DNA from: Deltaproteobacteria bacterium
GTDB lineage: Bacteria > Myxococcota_A > UBA9160 > PR03
Reading direction: 5' to 3'
Assembly: GCA_035063765.1 (NCBI GenBank)
Contig: JAPSFT010000016.1
Span: forward strand, 43,385-107,384
DNA length: 64,000 nt
The translations under genes and the position numbers were made by a program. This document shows positions 1 to 11,436 of the stretch, in pieces (the first letter of the stretch is position 1; each line of letters opens with the position of its first letter). The notes beneath the pieces are model-generated. The model worked only from the letters and a program-made list of their open reading frames with translations. It was not told where the DNA came from and ran no database searches.

Positions 1-1287
1 ACGATCGGCGTGCCCGGGCTCGACGCCCTCTTCGCCTGCGTGCCGGAGAAGCTCCGGCTCGGCCGCGCGCTCGACCTGCCGCGGGCGGCGAGCGAGCAGG
101 AGGTGGCAGGCGAGCTGGCCGCGCTGGCGGCGCGCAACGCCAGCGCCGAGACCCATCCGTGGTTCCTGGGCGCGGGCATCTACGCCCACTACGTGCCGGC
201 CGCCGTCCACGCGCTCGCCTCGCGCGCGGAGTTCTACACCGCGTACACCCCCTACCAGCCCGAGATCAGCCAGGGCACGCTCCAGACCATCTTCGAGTGG
301 CAGACGATGATCTGCGCGCTGAGCGGTCTCGACGTCGCGAACGCGTCGCTCTACGACGGCGCCTCGGCGGCCGCCGAGGCGGTCCTGCTCGCGCTGCGCG
401 CGACGCGGCGCTCGCGCGTGGTCGTGGCCCACGGCCTGCACCCGCACTACGGCGAGGTCCTGAAGAGCTACCTGCGCGCGCTCGACACCCGCCTCGAGTG
501 GCTGCCGTGCGCCCCCGACGGCCGCAGCGTACCCGTCGCGCCGGCGCTCGACGGCGACACCGCCTGCGTGGTCGTGCAGAGCCCGAGCTTCCTCGGCCCC
601 GTCCAGGACCTGCGCGCGGCGGCCGAGGCCGCGCACGCATGCGGCGCCCTGCTGGTCGTGGTCGTGACCGAGCCGCTCTCGCTCGCGATGCTGCGCGCGC
701 CGGGCGAGCTCGGCGCGGACGTCGTCTGCGGGGAGGCCCAGAGCTTCGGCGTGCCGGCGAGCTTCGGCGGCCCGGCGCTCGGCTTCCTGGCCACCCGCGA
801 GCGCTTCCTGCGCCAGCTTCCGGGCCGGCTGTGCGGCGAGACGGTCGACAGCCGCGGCCGGCGCGGCTTCGTGCTGACCCTCGCCACGCGCGAGCAGCAC
901 ATCCGGCGCGAGAAGGCGACCTCGAACATCTGCACCAACCAGGGCCTGTGCCTGCTCTACGCGACGATCTACCTGTCGCTGCTCGGCCGCCGCGGCCTGC
1001 GCAAGCTCGCGCGCCTCAACTACGCGAAGGCCGAGTACCTGAAGAGCCGCGTGCGCGCGACGCGCGGCCTCACGCTGCCGCTCGCGGCGCCGGGCTTCCA
1101 CGAGGTCGTGGTCGGCGTGCCCGACACCGGCGCGGCCGCCCTCGCGCGCGCGCTCGAGGCCGGCATCGTGGGCGGGCTCGACCTCGCCCCCTACGAGCCC
1201 GGGCTCGGCCCGGCCCTGCTCGTGTGCACGACCGAGCTCGCGACCCGCGCGTCGATCGACCGGCTCGTCGAGAGGCTCGCCGCGTGA
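1..1287 (+). CDS. gcvPA: Glycine dehydrogenase (decarboxylating) subunit 1, 5' end cut by window
   Basis: This is the N-terminal half of the split P-protein of the glycine cleavage system, which decarboxylates glycine on PLP and passes aminomethyl to the lipoylated H protein. The reading frame is open from base 1 and begins inside the conserved segment where family members read like 'IG..DALF..VPE', so roughly 10-20 residues lie upstream and the GTG at 10 is probably not the true start. The family landmarks 'AHYVPA', 'YTPYQPEISQG' and 'TSNICTNQ' are visible. It overlaps gcvPB by 4 nt (GTGA), as expected for a two-subunit enzyme; gcvT and gcvH would be expected just upstream. Confidence 0.95.
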   Translation, partial: TIGVPGLDALFACVPEKLRLGRALDLPRAASEQEVAGELAALAARNASAETHPWFLGAGIYAHYVPAAVHALASRAEFYTAYTPYQPEISQGTLQTIFEWQTMICALSGLDVANASLYDGASAAAEAVLLALRATRRSRVVVAHGLHPHYGEVLKSYLRALDTRLEWLPCAPDGRSVPVAPALDGDTACVVVQSPSFLGPVQDLRAAAEAAHACGALLVVVVTEPLSLAMLRAPGELGADVVCGEAQSFGVPASFGGPALGFLATRERFLRQLPGRLCGETVDSRGRRGFVLTLATREQHIRREKATSNICTNQGLCLLYATIYLSLLGRRGLRKLARLNYAKAEYLKSRVRATRGLTLPLAAPGFHEVVVGVPDTGAAALARALEAGIVGGLDLAPYEPGLGPALLVCTTELATRASIDRLVERLAA

Positions 1288-2849
1288 GCACGCCGGAGGA
1301 CCGGGGCGCGCGCGAGCGCGACGGGGACGGTGCCGGCCCGGAGGCCGTAGGGAATGCGACGCGCGGCCTCGCCTGGGAAGAGCCGCTGCTCTTCGAGCGC
1401 AGCCGCCCGGGGCGCACCGGCTACTCGCTTCCCGACCCCGACGTGCCCGACGCCGACCCCGCCGCCGCCTTCGACGCCGAGCAGCTGCGCGACGACCTGC
1501 CCGGCCTCCCGGAGCTCTCCGAGGTGGAGGTGGTGCGGCACTTCACGCGCCTCTCGACCTGGAACGCCGCCGTGGACCTGGGCCTCTACCCGCTCGGCTC
1601 GTGCACGATGAAGTACAACCCGAAGATCAACGAGGCGCTCGCGCGCCTGCCGGGCTTCGCGGCCGCGCACCCGCTCCAGCCGCCCGCGCTGGCCCAGGGC
1701 TTCCTCGAGCTGTGCTGGCGCCTCGAGCGCGCCCTCGCCGAGGTCTCGGGGATGGACCGTGTGACGCTCCAGCCGGCCGCCGGCGCGCAGGGCGAGCTGG
1801 CCGGGATCATGATGATCCGCGCCTACCACGAGCAGCGCGGCGAGCGGCGCTCGCTCGTGCTCGTGCCCGACTCCGCGCACGGCACCAACCCCGCCAGCGC
1901 GGCGCTCAACGACTACCGCGTGGTGTCGATCCCGAGCGGCCGGGACGGGATCCTCCACCCCGACGCCGTGGCGGCCGCCATGACCCCCGAGGTCGCCGCG
2001 CTGATGATCACGAACCCCAACACGCTCGGGCTCTTCGAGACCCACATCGCCGAGATCTGCGAGATCGTGCACGCGCGCGGCGGGCTCGTCTACGGCGACG
2101 GCGCCAACCTGAACGCGCTGCTCGGGATCGCGCGGCCGGGCGACCTCGGCATCGACGTGATGCACTTCAACCTCCACAAGACCTTCTCGACGCCCCACGG
2201 CGGGGGCGGGCCGGGCGCGGGGCCGGTCGGGGTCAAGAACCTGCTGGCACCCTACCTGCCGGTGCCCGTCGTGCGGAGGCTCGAGGGCAGCGAAGGCACG
2301 GGCTTCACGCTCGACTACCAGTTCCCCCGCTCGATCGGGCGCCTGCACGCGCACTTCGGGAACGCCGCCATGTTCGTGCGCGCCTGGGCCTACCTGCGCT
2401 CGCTCGGACCCGATGGCCTCCGGCGCTGCGCGGAGATGGCGGTGCTCAACGCCAACTACCTGCTGGCGCGCCTGCGCGGCGAGTGGCACGTCCCGATCGA
2501 CCGGCCCGTGATGCACGAGTGCGTCCTCTCGGACCAGGCGCTCAAGGCCACCGGCGTCACCACCCTCGACGTCGCCAAGCGCCTGATCGACTACGGCTAC
2601 CACCCGCCGACGGTCTACTTCCCGCTGATCGTGGCCGGCGCGCTCATGATCGAGCCCACCGAGAGCGAGCCGCGCGAGGGGCTCGACCAGTTCGTGGCGG
2701 CGCTCTCCGCGATCGCCGCCGAGGCGCGCAGCGACCCCGATCGCGTGCGCACCGCGCCGCACCGCACCCGCCACGGCCGGCTCGACGAGACGCGCGCTGC
2801 GCGCAGGCCCGTGCTCCGATGGCAGCCCGAACGCCCCGCCGGCTCCTAG
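1284..2849 (+). CDS. gcvPB: Glycine dehydrogenase (decarboxylating) subunit 2
   Basis: This is the PLP-binding C-terminal half of split glycine decarboxylase (521 aa; the family is usually about 480-500). The GTG start overlaps the stop of gcvPA. The first 35 or so residues are an acidic, poorly conserved extension, then the family sequence begins ('LLFERSRPGRTGYSLP'). The lysine expected to bind PLP is Lys299 in 'NLHKTFSTPHGGGGPG'. 'YPLGSCTMKYNPK' and 'HGTNPASA' are further family landmarks. It overlaps the next gene by 31 nt. An alternative internal start near residue 30 cannot be excluded. Confidence 0.95.
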   Translation: MSTPEDRGARERDGDGAGPEAVGNATRGLAWEEPLLFERSRPGRTGYSLPDPDVPDADPAAAFDAEQLRDDLPGLPELSEVEVVRHFTRLSTWNAAVDLGLYPLGSCTMKYNPKINEALARLPGFAAAHPLQPPALAQGFLELCWRLERALAEVSGMDRVTLQPAAGAQGELAGIMMIRAYHEQRGERRSLVLVPDSAHGTNPASAALNDYRVVSIPSGRDGILHPDAVAAAMTPEVAALMITNPNTLGLFETHIAEICEIVHARGGLVYGDGANLNALLGIARPGDLGIDVMHFNLHKTFSTPHGGGGPGAGPVGVKNLLAPYLPVPVVRRLEGSEGTGFTLDYQFPRSIGRLHAHFGNAAMFVRAWAYLRSLGPDGLRRCAEMAVLNANYLLARLRGEWHVPIDRPVMHECVLSDQALKATGVTTLDVAKRLIDYGYHPPTVYFPLIVAGALMIEPTESEPREGLDQFVAALSAIAAEARSDPDRVRTAPHRTRHGRLDETRAARRPVLRWQPERPAGS

Positions 2850-4612
2850 GCACCGCCCTGCTCGCGCTCGCCGTCGCGGCGAGCGGCTGCGCGCGCGGCG
2901 CCGACGGCGAGCGCCGCATGACGCTGCCGGGCCAGCTCGCGCCCGTCGAGAGCGACCGCGAGAGCGGCTTCGCCTTCGACCGGGAGCTCCAGAAGCAGAT
3001 CCCGCTGATCCACGACCTCGAGGTGCTCGAGTTCGTCGACCGCCTCGGCCAGCGCCTGGTCGACCACCTCGGCGACCAGCCCTTCGACTACCGCTTCCGC
3101 GTGCTGCCGAACCCGCAGCTCAACGCCTTCGCCGTCCCGGGCGGCTACATCTACCTGCATAGCGGCACGATCCTCGAGGCGGGTAGCGTCGAGGAGCTGG
3201 CGGGCGTGGTGGCGCACGAGCTCGGCCACGTGAAGGGCCGCCACTCGGCGCGCATGGCCAAGGACACCGCGATCCCGAGCCTGCTCGCGACGGTGGCGGG
3301 GCTCGCGGCCTCGGCGGCGGCGGGCGACCCCACGCCGATGCTCGCCGCCCAGGCCGCGAACGTGGCGATCCAGCTCCAGTACTCGCGCGTCTACGAGGAC
3401 GAGGCCGATCGCATGGCCGTCGACTTCCTGTCCCGCTCGGGCATGCGCAGCGAGGGCCTCGTGCGCTTCTTCGAGCGCATCCAGGTCGAGCAGCGCAAGC
3501 TCCCGCCCGGCCAGGTGCCGCCGTACCTCTACTCGCACCCGCAGGTCGAGAACCGGATCGACGTGGTGCGCGACACCGCCCAGGGCGTGCAGCCGGGCGC
3601 TCCGCCGCCGTCCGCGCTCGAGCGCGACTTCCGCGCCGTCCAGCAGCGGCTCGCCTGGCTGGTGCGCAACCGGCGTGCCGCGATGCCCGCCGATCCGCAC
3701 TTCGATCGCGCGGCCGCCGCGCCCGCGCTCGCCGAAGCCGGCCGCCTCGCCGGGGCCGGCCGCAGCGACGAGGCGCTCGCGGCCCTCGACGCGGCGGAGC
3801 GCGCCCATCCGCAGGACCCGCGGATCCCCTACCGGCGCGCCGAGCTGCTCGAGGCGCAGGGGCGGCTCGGCGACGCGATCGCGGCCTATCGCCGCGCGGT
3901 GTACCTCGATCCCAACCAGGCGGCGACGCTCCTCGCGCTCGGCCGCGCCCACCGCAGCGCGGGCCAGCGCCGCGAGGCGCTCTTCTTCCTCGAGCAGGCG
4001 AGCTTCCGCGCCGGCCCGACCGGACGCGCGCGCGCCCAGATCGACGGCGAGATCGAGCGGCTGGTCTTTCCGGTGCTGCTCGACTCCGGCTTCGCTACCG
4101 GCCCTGCCGCGGGGGACGAGGCCACGGCCTTCGCCACGCACGACACGGTGCTACCGGCCGGCGCGCGCCGGCTCGCCTGGTGGGGACGCCTCGGGCCCCA
4201 CTGGCGCGGCCGCGCCAGCTACTTCCGCGTGCGCTGGCGCGCGGGGGACGGCGAGCCCGGCGCGGCCGAAGGCCCGGGCCGCGAGAGCGGCCACCTGCTC
4301 GCCCGCCGCTCGCTTGGCGACGGCGAGGCCGCGCGCGCGTGGACCCTCGAGCTCCTCTACGGCGACGAGGTCGTCCACCGCGAGACGATCGCGCCGGCGG
4401 GCGGCGCGCCGGCTGGGAGCGCGCCGGCCGGCGACGAGCCGGTTGGGGGCGTGCCGGCCGGGGGGGCGCTGGGGGGTCCGCCGGCTCGGGGCGAACCTCG
4501 CGGCCCGGAACCTCCCCTGCGTGCCCTTCAGGCCGACGCCCCGGGATCGCGCTCGTCGAGGCGCTTGCGCGCCACCTCCGCCCAGGCGCCGGCCGGCGCG
4601 CACTGGAGGTAG
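2819..4612 (+). CDS. M48-family metalloprotease lipoprotein with C-terminal TPR region
   Basis: This is a putative periplasmic, membrane-anchored zinc protease (597 aa). A signal peptide ends in a lipobox-like 'ASGC' (Cys at about residue 23), which implies lipidation. The M48 core has HELGH (His133, Glu134, His137) and the third ligand Glu193 in 'EDEAD'. Residues of about 300-400 form TPR-like helices, as in BepA/YfgC-type outer-membrane quality-control proteases. After that comes a low-homology domain and a run of five-residue repeats of the form APAGG. The last 28 codons read antisense through the 3' end of the MerR gene (85-nt tail-to-tail overlap), so the natural stop may have been lost. 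Its own start lies inside gcvPB, suggesting co-transcription. The specific substrate is unknown. Confidence 0.88.
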   Translation: MAARTPRRLLGTALLALAVAASGCARGADGERRMTLPGQLAPVESDRESGFAFDRELQKQIPLIHDLEVLEFVDRLGQRLVDHLGDQPFDYRFRVLPNPQLNAFAVPGGYIYLHSGTILEAGSVEELAGVVAHELGHVKGRHSARMAKDTAIPSLLATVAGLAASAAAGDPTPMLAAQAANVAIQLQYSRVYEDEADRMAVDFLSRSGMRSEGLVRFFERIQVEQRKLPPGQVPPYLYSHPQVENRIDVVRDTAQGVQPGAPPPSALERDFRAVQQRLAWLVRNRRAAMPADPHFDRAAAAPALAEAGRLAGAGRSDEALAALDAAERAHPQDPRIPYRRAELLEAQGRLGDAIAAYRRAVYLDPNQAATLLALGRAHRSAGQRREALFFLEQASFRAGPTGRARAQIDGEIERLVFPVLLDSGFATGPAAGDEATAFATHDTVLPAGARRLAWWGRLGPHWRGRASYFRVRWRAGDGEPGAAEGPGRESGHLLARRSLGDGEAARAWTLELLYGDEVVHRETIAPAGGAPAGSAPAGDEPVGGVPAGGALGGPPARGEPRGPEPPLRALQADAPGSRSSRRLRATSAQAPAGAHWR

Positions 4613-5445
4613 CGGCGCCAGTGCTCGCGCGCGCGCCGGCGCAGCGCGAGCCGCTCGTAGAGCAGCGCCACCGCGAGATGCGTCTCGGCACGCGTCGGGT
4701 CGGTCCGCAGCGCGACGCGGTAGTGCGCGAGCGCCGCCTCCAGGCGCTCCTCCTCCTCGTCGAGGTTCGCGAGGTTCAGGTGCGCCTCGACGTGCGCCTC
4801 GTCGCAGGCGAGCGCGCGCTCGTAGCACCCGCGCGCCTCGCCGCGCCGGTCCTGCTGGTGGTGCAGCGCGCCGAGGTTGCAGTGCGCGTCGGCGAAGCCC
4901 GGATCGGCCTCGATCGCGCGCCGGTAGGCCTCGATCGCCTCGGCGAAGGTTTCGGGCCGCGAGTCGAGCCGGCAACCGCGCTCGAACCACTCGAGGGCGC
5001 TCTCGGAGTCCGCGGGCGCCGTCGCGCCGGGGCCCGGTGCGCCCTCGGGCGAGGGCGGCACGAGCGGCGCCACGTCCTCGGCGCGCGCCGGGGCGAGCGC
5101 GAAATCGATCACGCGCTGGCCGTCGGGCTCGTAGAGCGCGTCGCCGTGACGCACGACGACCCGGTCCGAGCCGTCGAGCCAGACCCGCAGGCGCGTGACG
5201 GGCTCGTCGAGCTCGGGGATGCGCTCGCGCACCGCCTCGACGGTGCGCCGGATCCGGCGCAGCGGCACCCCGTGGTCGAGCAGGACGAGGATCGCCTTCA
5301 CGCACACGAGGTCGCGGAACCCGTAGGCCGGCCGCTCGCCCTCCCGCGCGCTCGGCCGCACGAGTTCGTTGCGCTCCCAGGAGCGCAGGCGCGCCGCGGA
5401 GATCCCGAGGATGCGCGCCGCCTCGCCTTGCGTGTACGCGGTCAC
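4528..5445 (-). CDS. MerR-type DNA-binding domain fused to TPR repeats
   Basis: This is a probable transcription regulator (305 aa). Residues 1-70 are a MerR-type winged helix ('YTQGEAARILGISAARLRSWE'-like start, then 'YGFRDLV'). A middle linker follows, and from about residue 140 there are at least four tetratricopeptide repeats ('AIEAYRRAIEADPGFADAHCNLG', 'ARGCYERALACDEAHVEAHLNLA'). The GTG start was chosen because the MerR fold begins immediately after it; the frame stays open far upstream without homology. It diverges from the HPF-like gene across 111 nt. MerR-TPR proteins are known in deltaproteobacterial genomes, but the ligand or partner is not known. Confidence 0.82.
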   Translation of the reverse strand: MTAYTQGEAARILGISAARLRSWERNELVRPSAREGERPAYGFRDLVCVKAILVLLDHGVPLRRIRRTVEAVRERIPELDEPVTRLRVWLDGSDRVVVRHGDALYEPDGQRVIDFALAPARAEDVAPLVPPSPEGAPGPGATAPADSESALEWFERGCRLDSRPETFAEAIEAYRRAIEADPGFADAHCNLGALHHQQDRRGEARGCYERALACDEAHVEAHLNLANLDEEEERLEAALAHYRVALRTDPTRAETHLAVALLYERLALRRRAREHWRRYLQCAPAGAWAEVARKRLDERDPGASA

Positions 5446-5556
5446 GGTGCGCAGTGTACGACGCGCCGCGCGCTCCGCCGCAGGAAATCCACGGGGCGGA
5501 GCCGGGGCCCGAAGCTGGCTACCATGGCCTCGAGGGCACCCACACGGGAGGAACCC

Positions 5557-5892
5557 ATGGCCGACGACCCGATCGTGGTGATCAGCTTCAAGGACATCGA
5601 GGCGGACGACGACGTGCGCGAGCGGATCGACACGCGCTGCCGCGCCCTGCGTGCGGCCTTTCCCGAGGCGGCACGTTTCGAGATGACGCTCGCGCCGGAC
5701 GGTGCGGGGCACACGGCCCACCTCCGGATCGGCGGGCGCGACACCCACCTCGACGCGCACGGCGCCGCGATCGAGCTCGAGCTCGCGGCGGAGCAGGCGC
5801 TCGACAAGGCCCAGAGCCAGCTCCGGACGGTCCACGACAAGCGCATCTTCACGCGCCGGCGCGAGGCGCGAAAGGCAAGCCCCAAGGGCTGA
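5557..5892 (+). CDS. HPF/RaiA-like ribosome-associated protein
   Basis: This 111-aa protein is of the length and shape of short hibernation-promoting factors / sigma-54 modulation proteins: 'IEADDDVRERIDTRCRALRAAFPEAARFEMTLAPD' followed by a beta-alpha pattern and a basic C-terminus. Such proteins bind the 30S decoding region and suppress or store ribosomes in starvation. A strong ribosome-binding site (GGGAGGAA) lies 5 nt upstream of the ATG. The similarity is judged by eye and is moderate. The gene ends 8 nt from the convergent SCP2-like gene. Confidence 0.65.
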   Translation: MADDPIVVISFKDIEADDDVRERIDTRCRALRAAFPEAARFEMTLAPDGAGHTAHLRIGGRDTHLDAHGAAIELELAAEQALDKAQSQLRTVHDKRIFTRRREARKASPKG

Positions 5893-5900
5893 CGCGACCT

Positions 5901-6302
5901 TCAGCCCAGGATCAGGTGCAGCTTCACCGCCAGCAGCAGGTTGCCCTGGAGCCGCACCCGGCGGCGCAGGAACGCCTCCGGCGCCGAGAGCTCGCCCCGG
6001 TTGAGGGCGCGCCAGGTCGCGACGTCGGTGCGCACGCGCAGATCGGCATCGGCGAGCGGGCCGACGCACCCCGAGACGGTCCCGTCGGCGAGGCGCACGC
6101 CGTAGCAACCGCCGCCCTCCCCCTCCAGCTCGAACTCGATCTCGACCGGCTTCGGACCCAGGCGCTCGCGCCGCGAGGGGTCGGCCGCGATCGCGGCCGG
6201 CACCCAGCGGACGAAGAACTCCTCGGGCGCGATGTCCTCGGGCGGCCTGGCGCGCTCGGTCAAGGGTCCTCCGGAACGGCGGCGCCAGAGCCTAGAACCC
6301 AT
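5901..6302 (-). CDS. SCP2-like sterol-binding domain protein
   Basis: This is a small (133 aa, or 120 aa from the alternative start) protein with the pattern of the SCP2 sterol-carrier fold: 'EIEFELEGEGGGCYGVRLADGTV' then 'ADLRVRTDVATWRALNRGELSAPEAFLRRRVRLQGN'. Bacterial stand-alone SCP2 domains bind hydrophobic ligands such as lipids or acyl-CoAs. The ATG at 6302 has only a distant GGAG; a TTG at 6263 has GGAGG 4 nt upstream and gives a better match to domain length, so the true start is uncertain. It lies downstream of uvrA on the same strand, about 63 nt away. Confidence 0.7.
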   Translation of the reverse strand: MGSRLWRRRSGGPLTERARPPEDIAPEEFFVRWVPAAIAADPSRRERLGPKPVEIEFELEGEGGGCYGVRLADGTVSGCVGPLADADLRVRTDVATWRALNRGELSAPEAFLRRRVRLQGNLLLAVKLHLILG

Positions 6303-6365
6303 CTCGTGAACCCGCTCCCGTCGCCGGCCACGCGCCTCCGGCCCGAGGCTCCTCGCGGATCGGCT

Positions 6366-9170
<2,805 letters not shown>

Positions 9171-9178
9171 GCCGGCGG

Positions 9179-9349
9179 TCAGTCGTGCGGGTCCGGCTCG
9201 TCCACCACCAGCGTCACCGTGATGTGGTCGCCCGACTCGCTCTGCACCAGGTGCACGAGCTGCATGGCGAGGCGGCCGGAGAGCAGCTTGTTCAGCGACT
9301 CCTCGATCTCCTTCGCCAGCCCGCGCACCACGAAGGCCCGTAGCGCCAT
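9179..9349 (-). CDS. Small hypothetical protein, 56 aa
   Basis: This short gene lies between uvrA and the next small protein, with an excellent ribosome-binding site (GGAGGAG) before its ATG. The product starts 'MALRAFVVRGLAKEIEESL' and has an amphipathic helix (about residues 9-35) followed by a strand 'DHITVTLVVDEPD'. Spacing is 21 nt to the upstream gene and 8 nt to uvrA, so it appears to be part of the operon. The function is not recognised. The ribosome-binding site and the fit between neighbours are the main support. Confidence 0.6.
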   Translation of the reverse strand: MALRAFVVRGLAKEIEESLNKLLSGRLAMQLVHLVQSESGDHITVTLVVDEPDPHD

Positions 9350-9370
9350 GCTCTCCTCCGGTCCGGGCCG

Positions 9371-9715
9371 TCAGCCCGTCTTCCGATCCGCGAGCCGTTG
9401 CGCCTGCGCGGCGAAGCGCTCCTTGCCCGCCGCCCGCGCGGCCGCCGCGGTCTCGCGCCAGCCCTCGCTCGTCGGCTCCTCGCCCGCCGCGCGGCACAGC
9501 TCGCGGACCAGGAAGGCGTCGCCGGCCTGGCTCGCCTGCTCGGCGAGCGCGAGAAGGCGGTCGCGCGCCCCGGCCTGGAGCAGGAAGGCGATCGCCTCCC
9601 AGATCCGCTCCTCGGCGAGGTAGGCCTCGGCGAGCTTCAGGGCCGCTGCGGGCGCGAGCTCGCGCTCGACCAGGTGCCGCCGCTCGAGCGGGTTCGGGAT
9701 CGCCGACTTCGCCAT
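9371..9715 (-). CDS. Hypothetical helical protein, 114 aa
   Basis: This all-helical, alanine-rich protein begins 'MAKSAIPNPLERRHLVERE' and contains segments such as 'ALKLAEAYLAEERIWEAIAFLLQAG' and 'LLALAEQASQAGDAFLVRELCRAAGE' that look like TPR- or HEAT-like helical pairs. A GGAGG lies 6-10 nt upstream of the ATG. It sits 13 nt after moeB and 21 nt before the 56-aa gene, so it is probably co-transcribed. No family is recognised; it could be a small adaptor protein. Confidence 0.6.
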   Translation of the reverse strand: MAKSAIPNPLERRHLVERELAPAAALKLAEAYLAEERIWEAIAFLLQAGARDRLLALAEQASQAGDAFLVRELCRAAGEEPTSEGWRETAAAARAAGKERFAAQAQRLADRKTG

Positions 9716-9728
9716 CGCCTCCGCCTCC

Positions 9729-10892
9729 TCAGGTCCGCGGCACGCGCGGGTCCACGGTCAGGGCCCAGGCCTGGATGCCGCCGGCCATGTTCCAGGCATC
9801 GGCGAAGCCGCGCTCCTGGAGGAGCTTCACCGCCTTCGCGCTGCGGGCGCCGGAGCGGCAGTGGACGACCACCCGGGCCTGCCTCCAGTCGGCGAGCTCG
9901 CCGAGCCGCGCCGCGAGCTCGCCGAGCGGCACGAGCCGGGCGCCCTCGATCCGGGCCGCGTCCCACTCCTCCTGCTCGCGCACGTCGAGCAGCAGGAACG
10001 GCTCGCCGCGCGCCTGCATGGCCGCGACGTCCACGGCGCTCTTCTCGCGCACCGCCGGCTCGCCGGCGCCGTGCGGGACGCCACAGAAGCCCTCGTAGTC
10101 GATCAGCGCGGTGACGGTCGGCTGCTCCCCGCAGATCGGACAGGCGGGGTCCTTGCGCAGGCGGAACTCCTGGAAGCTCATCTCGAGCGCGTCGTACTGG
10201 AGCAGGCGGCCGATCAAGGGGGTGCCGAGGCCGGTCAGGAGCTTGATCGTCTCGGTGGCCTGGACCAGCGCGACGATCCCGGGCAGCACGCCGAGCACCC
10301 CGCCCTCGGCGCACGACGGCACGGTGCCGGGCGGCGGGGGCTCGGGGTACAGGCAGCGGTAGCAGGGGCCGCGCCGGGCGTCGAAGACGGTCGCCTGGCC
10401 CTCGAAACGGAAGATCGAGCCGTGCACGTTCGGCTTGCCGAGCAGCACGCAGGCGTCGTTCGCGAGGTAGCGGGTCGGGAAGTTGTCGGTCCCGTCGACG
10501 ACCACGTCGTAGTCGGCAAGGAGCGCGAGCGCGTTGTCGCTCGCGAGGCGGGTCTGGTGCACCTCGACCTTCACGTCGGGGTTGAGCGCCAGGATCCGCT
10601 CGCGCGCCACCTCGGCCTTCGGGCGCCCGAGGTCGCGGGTGCCGAAGAGCACCTGGCGCTGGAGGTTCGAGGCGTCGACGACGTCGAAGTCGACGATCCC
10701 GAGCGCGCCGACCCCCGCGGCGGCCAGATACTGCGCGAGCGGGCAGCCGAGCCCCCCCGCCCCGATCAGGAGCACGCGGGAGGCGAGCAGGGTCTGCTGC
10801 GCCTCGGCGCCGAACTCGGGGAGCGCCAGGTGGCGCTTGTAGCGCTCGTACTGGTCGGCGCGGAACGGGGGCTGCGCGCGTCCGGTGCCCAC
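9729..10892 (-). CDS. moeB: MoeB/ThiF-type adenylyltransferase with C-terminal rhodanese domain
   Basis: This E1-like enzyme activates the C-terminus of a small sulfur-carrier protein (MoaD or ThiS) with ATP (387 aa). The nucleotide-binding loop 'LIGAGGLGCPLAQYLAAAGVG' is near residue 40. 'FGTRDLGRPKAEVARERI' and 'DGTDNFPTRYLANDAC' are family motifs, and structural zinc cysteines are in 'CYRC' and 'CPICGE'. From about residue 285 a rhodanese domain carries the active-site loop 'HCRSGARS', suggesting it also supplies persulfide sulfur. Such MoeBR fusions are known. The start is a GTG with a weak ribosome-binding site. Whether it serves molybdopterin, thiamine or another sulfur carrier cannot be decided here. 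Confidence 0.9.
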   Translation of the reverse strand: MGTGRAQPPFRADQYERYKRHLALPEFGAEAQQTLLASRVLLIGAGGLGCPLAQYLAAAGVGALGIVDFDVVDASNLQRQVLFGTRDLGRPKAEVARERILALNPDVKVEVHQTRLASDNALALLADYDVVVDGTDNFPTRYLANDACVLLGKPNVHGSIFRFEGQATVFDARRGPCYRCLYPEPPPPGTVPSCAEGGVLGVLPGIVALVQATETIKLLTGLGTPLIGRLLQYDALEMSFQEFRLRKDPACPICGEQPTVTALIDYEGFCGVPHGAGEPAVREKSAVDVAAMQARGEPFLLLDVREQEEWDAARIEGARLVPLGELAARLGELADWRQARVVVHCRSGARSAKAVKLLQERGFADAWNMAGGIQAWALTVDPRVPRT

Positions 10893-10970
10893 CCCGGCAG
10901 GCTACCCGACGAGTCGGGAGCGGACGAGGGGCGCGCCGCACCCTCCGGGCCGTCGGGCGCACGAACGAGC

Positions 10971-11001
10971 GGGCCCCCCGCGCGTGCCGCGCGGAGGGCC
11001 C
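10971..11001 (-). terminator. GC-rich hairpin, likely terminator
   Basis: A 14-bp stem with one mismatch and a 3-nt loop (arms 10971-10984 and 10988-11001) lies just downstream of the minus-strand gene ending at 11025. No U-tract follows, so it may be a hairpin-type terminator or an mRNA 3' stabiliser. Confidence 0.5.
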
Positions 11002-11024
11002 GGAACGAACCCGAGCGCCGGGAC

Positions 11025-11360
11025 CTACTCCTCGTCGGTCCCCGCCTCTTCCTTCGCCGGGATGACGGTGACCGTGTAGGCCTTGCGCGGCTTGTCCACG
11101 AACTTCCAGCCGACCGTGGCCCAGTCGCCCTTCTTCACGTCCGCCCAGGAGGTCTTGAGGCCGTCGACCTTGGTCTCGTCCAACTTGTTGAACGACACCT
11201 TGTCGCCCTGGCGGTTGTCGATGATGATCTTCTTCTCGCTGATCGAATCCACCTTGCCGGTGAACTCGCGCATCTGGGCGGAAGCGGACGCCACACCCAC
11301 CAGCGAGAGCGCGAACGCGAGCAACGCGGTCCCGAAGACCTTGCGAGCGACGTGAGTCAT
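11025..11360 (-). CDS. Small exported protein, 111 aa
   Basis: A clear Sec signal peptide ('MTHVARKVFGTALLAFALSLVGVASASAQ', cleavage after ASA) is followed by about 80 residues predicted to form a small beta-barrel: 'FTGKVDSISEKKIIIDNRQGDKVSF...VKKGDWATVGWKF'. This resembles OB-fold or DUF5666-like periplasmic proteins, but no named family is certain. The ATG was chosen because it begins the signal peptide. It is monocistronic, with a strong hairpin just downstream and the tRNA-Leu gene upstream on the same strand. Confidence 0.75.
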   Translation of the reverse strand: MTHVARKVFGTALLAFALSLVGVASASAQMREFTGKVDSISEKKIIIDNRQGDKVSFNKLDETKVDGLKTSWADVKKGDWATVGWKFVDKPRKAYTVTVIPAKEEAGTDEE

Positions 11361-11436
11361 CTGTCTCCACTCCTCTGTCGTACAGCGCCGCACGCGGCGG
11401 CGGCTACGTGCGCGACGGCGATTTCGACGGACCCTC

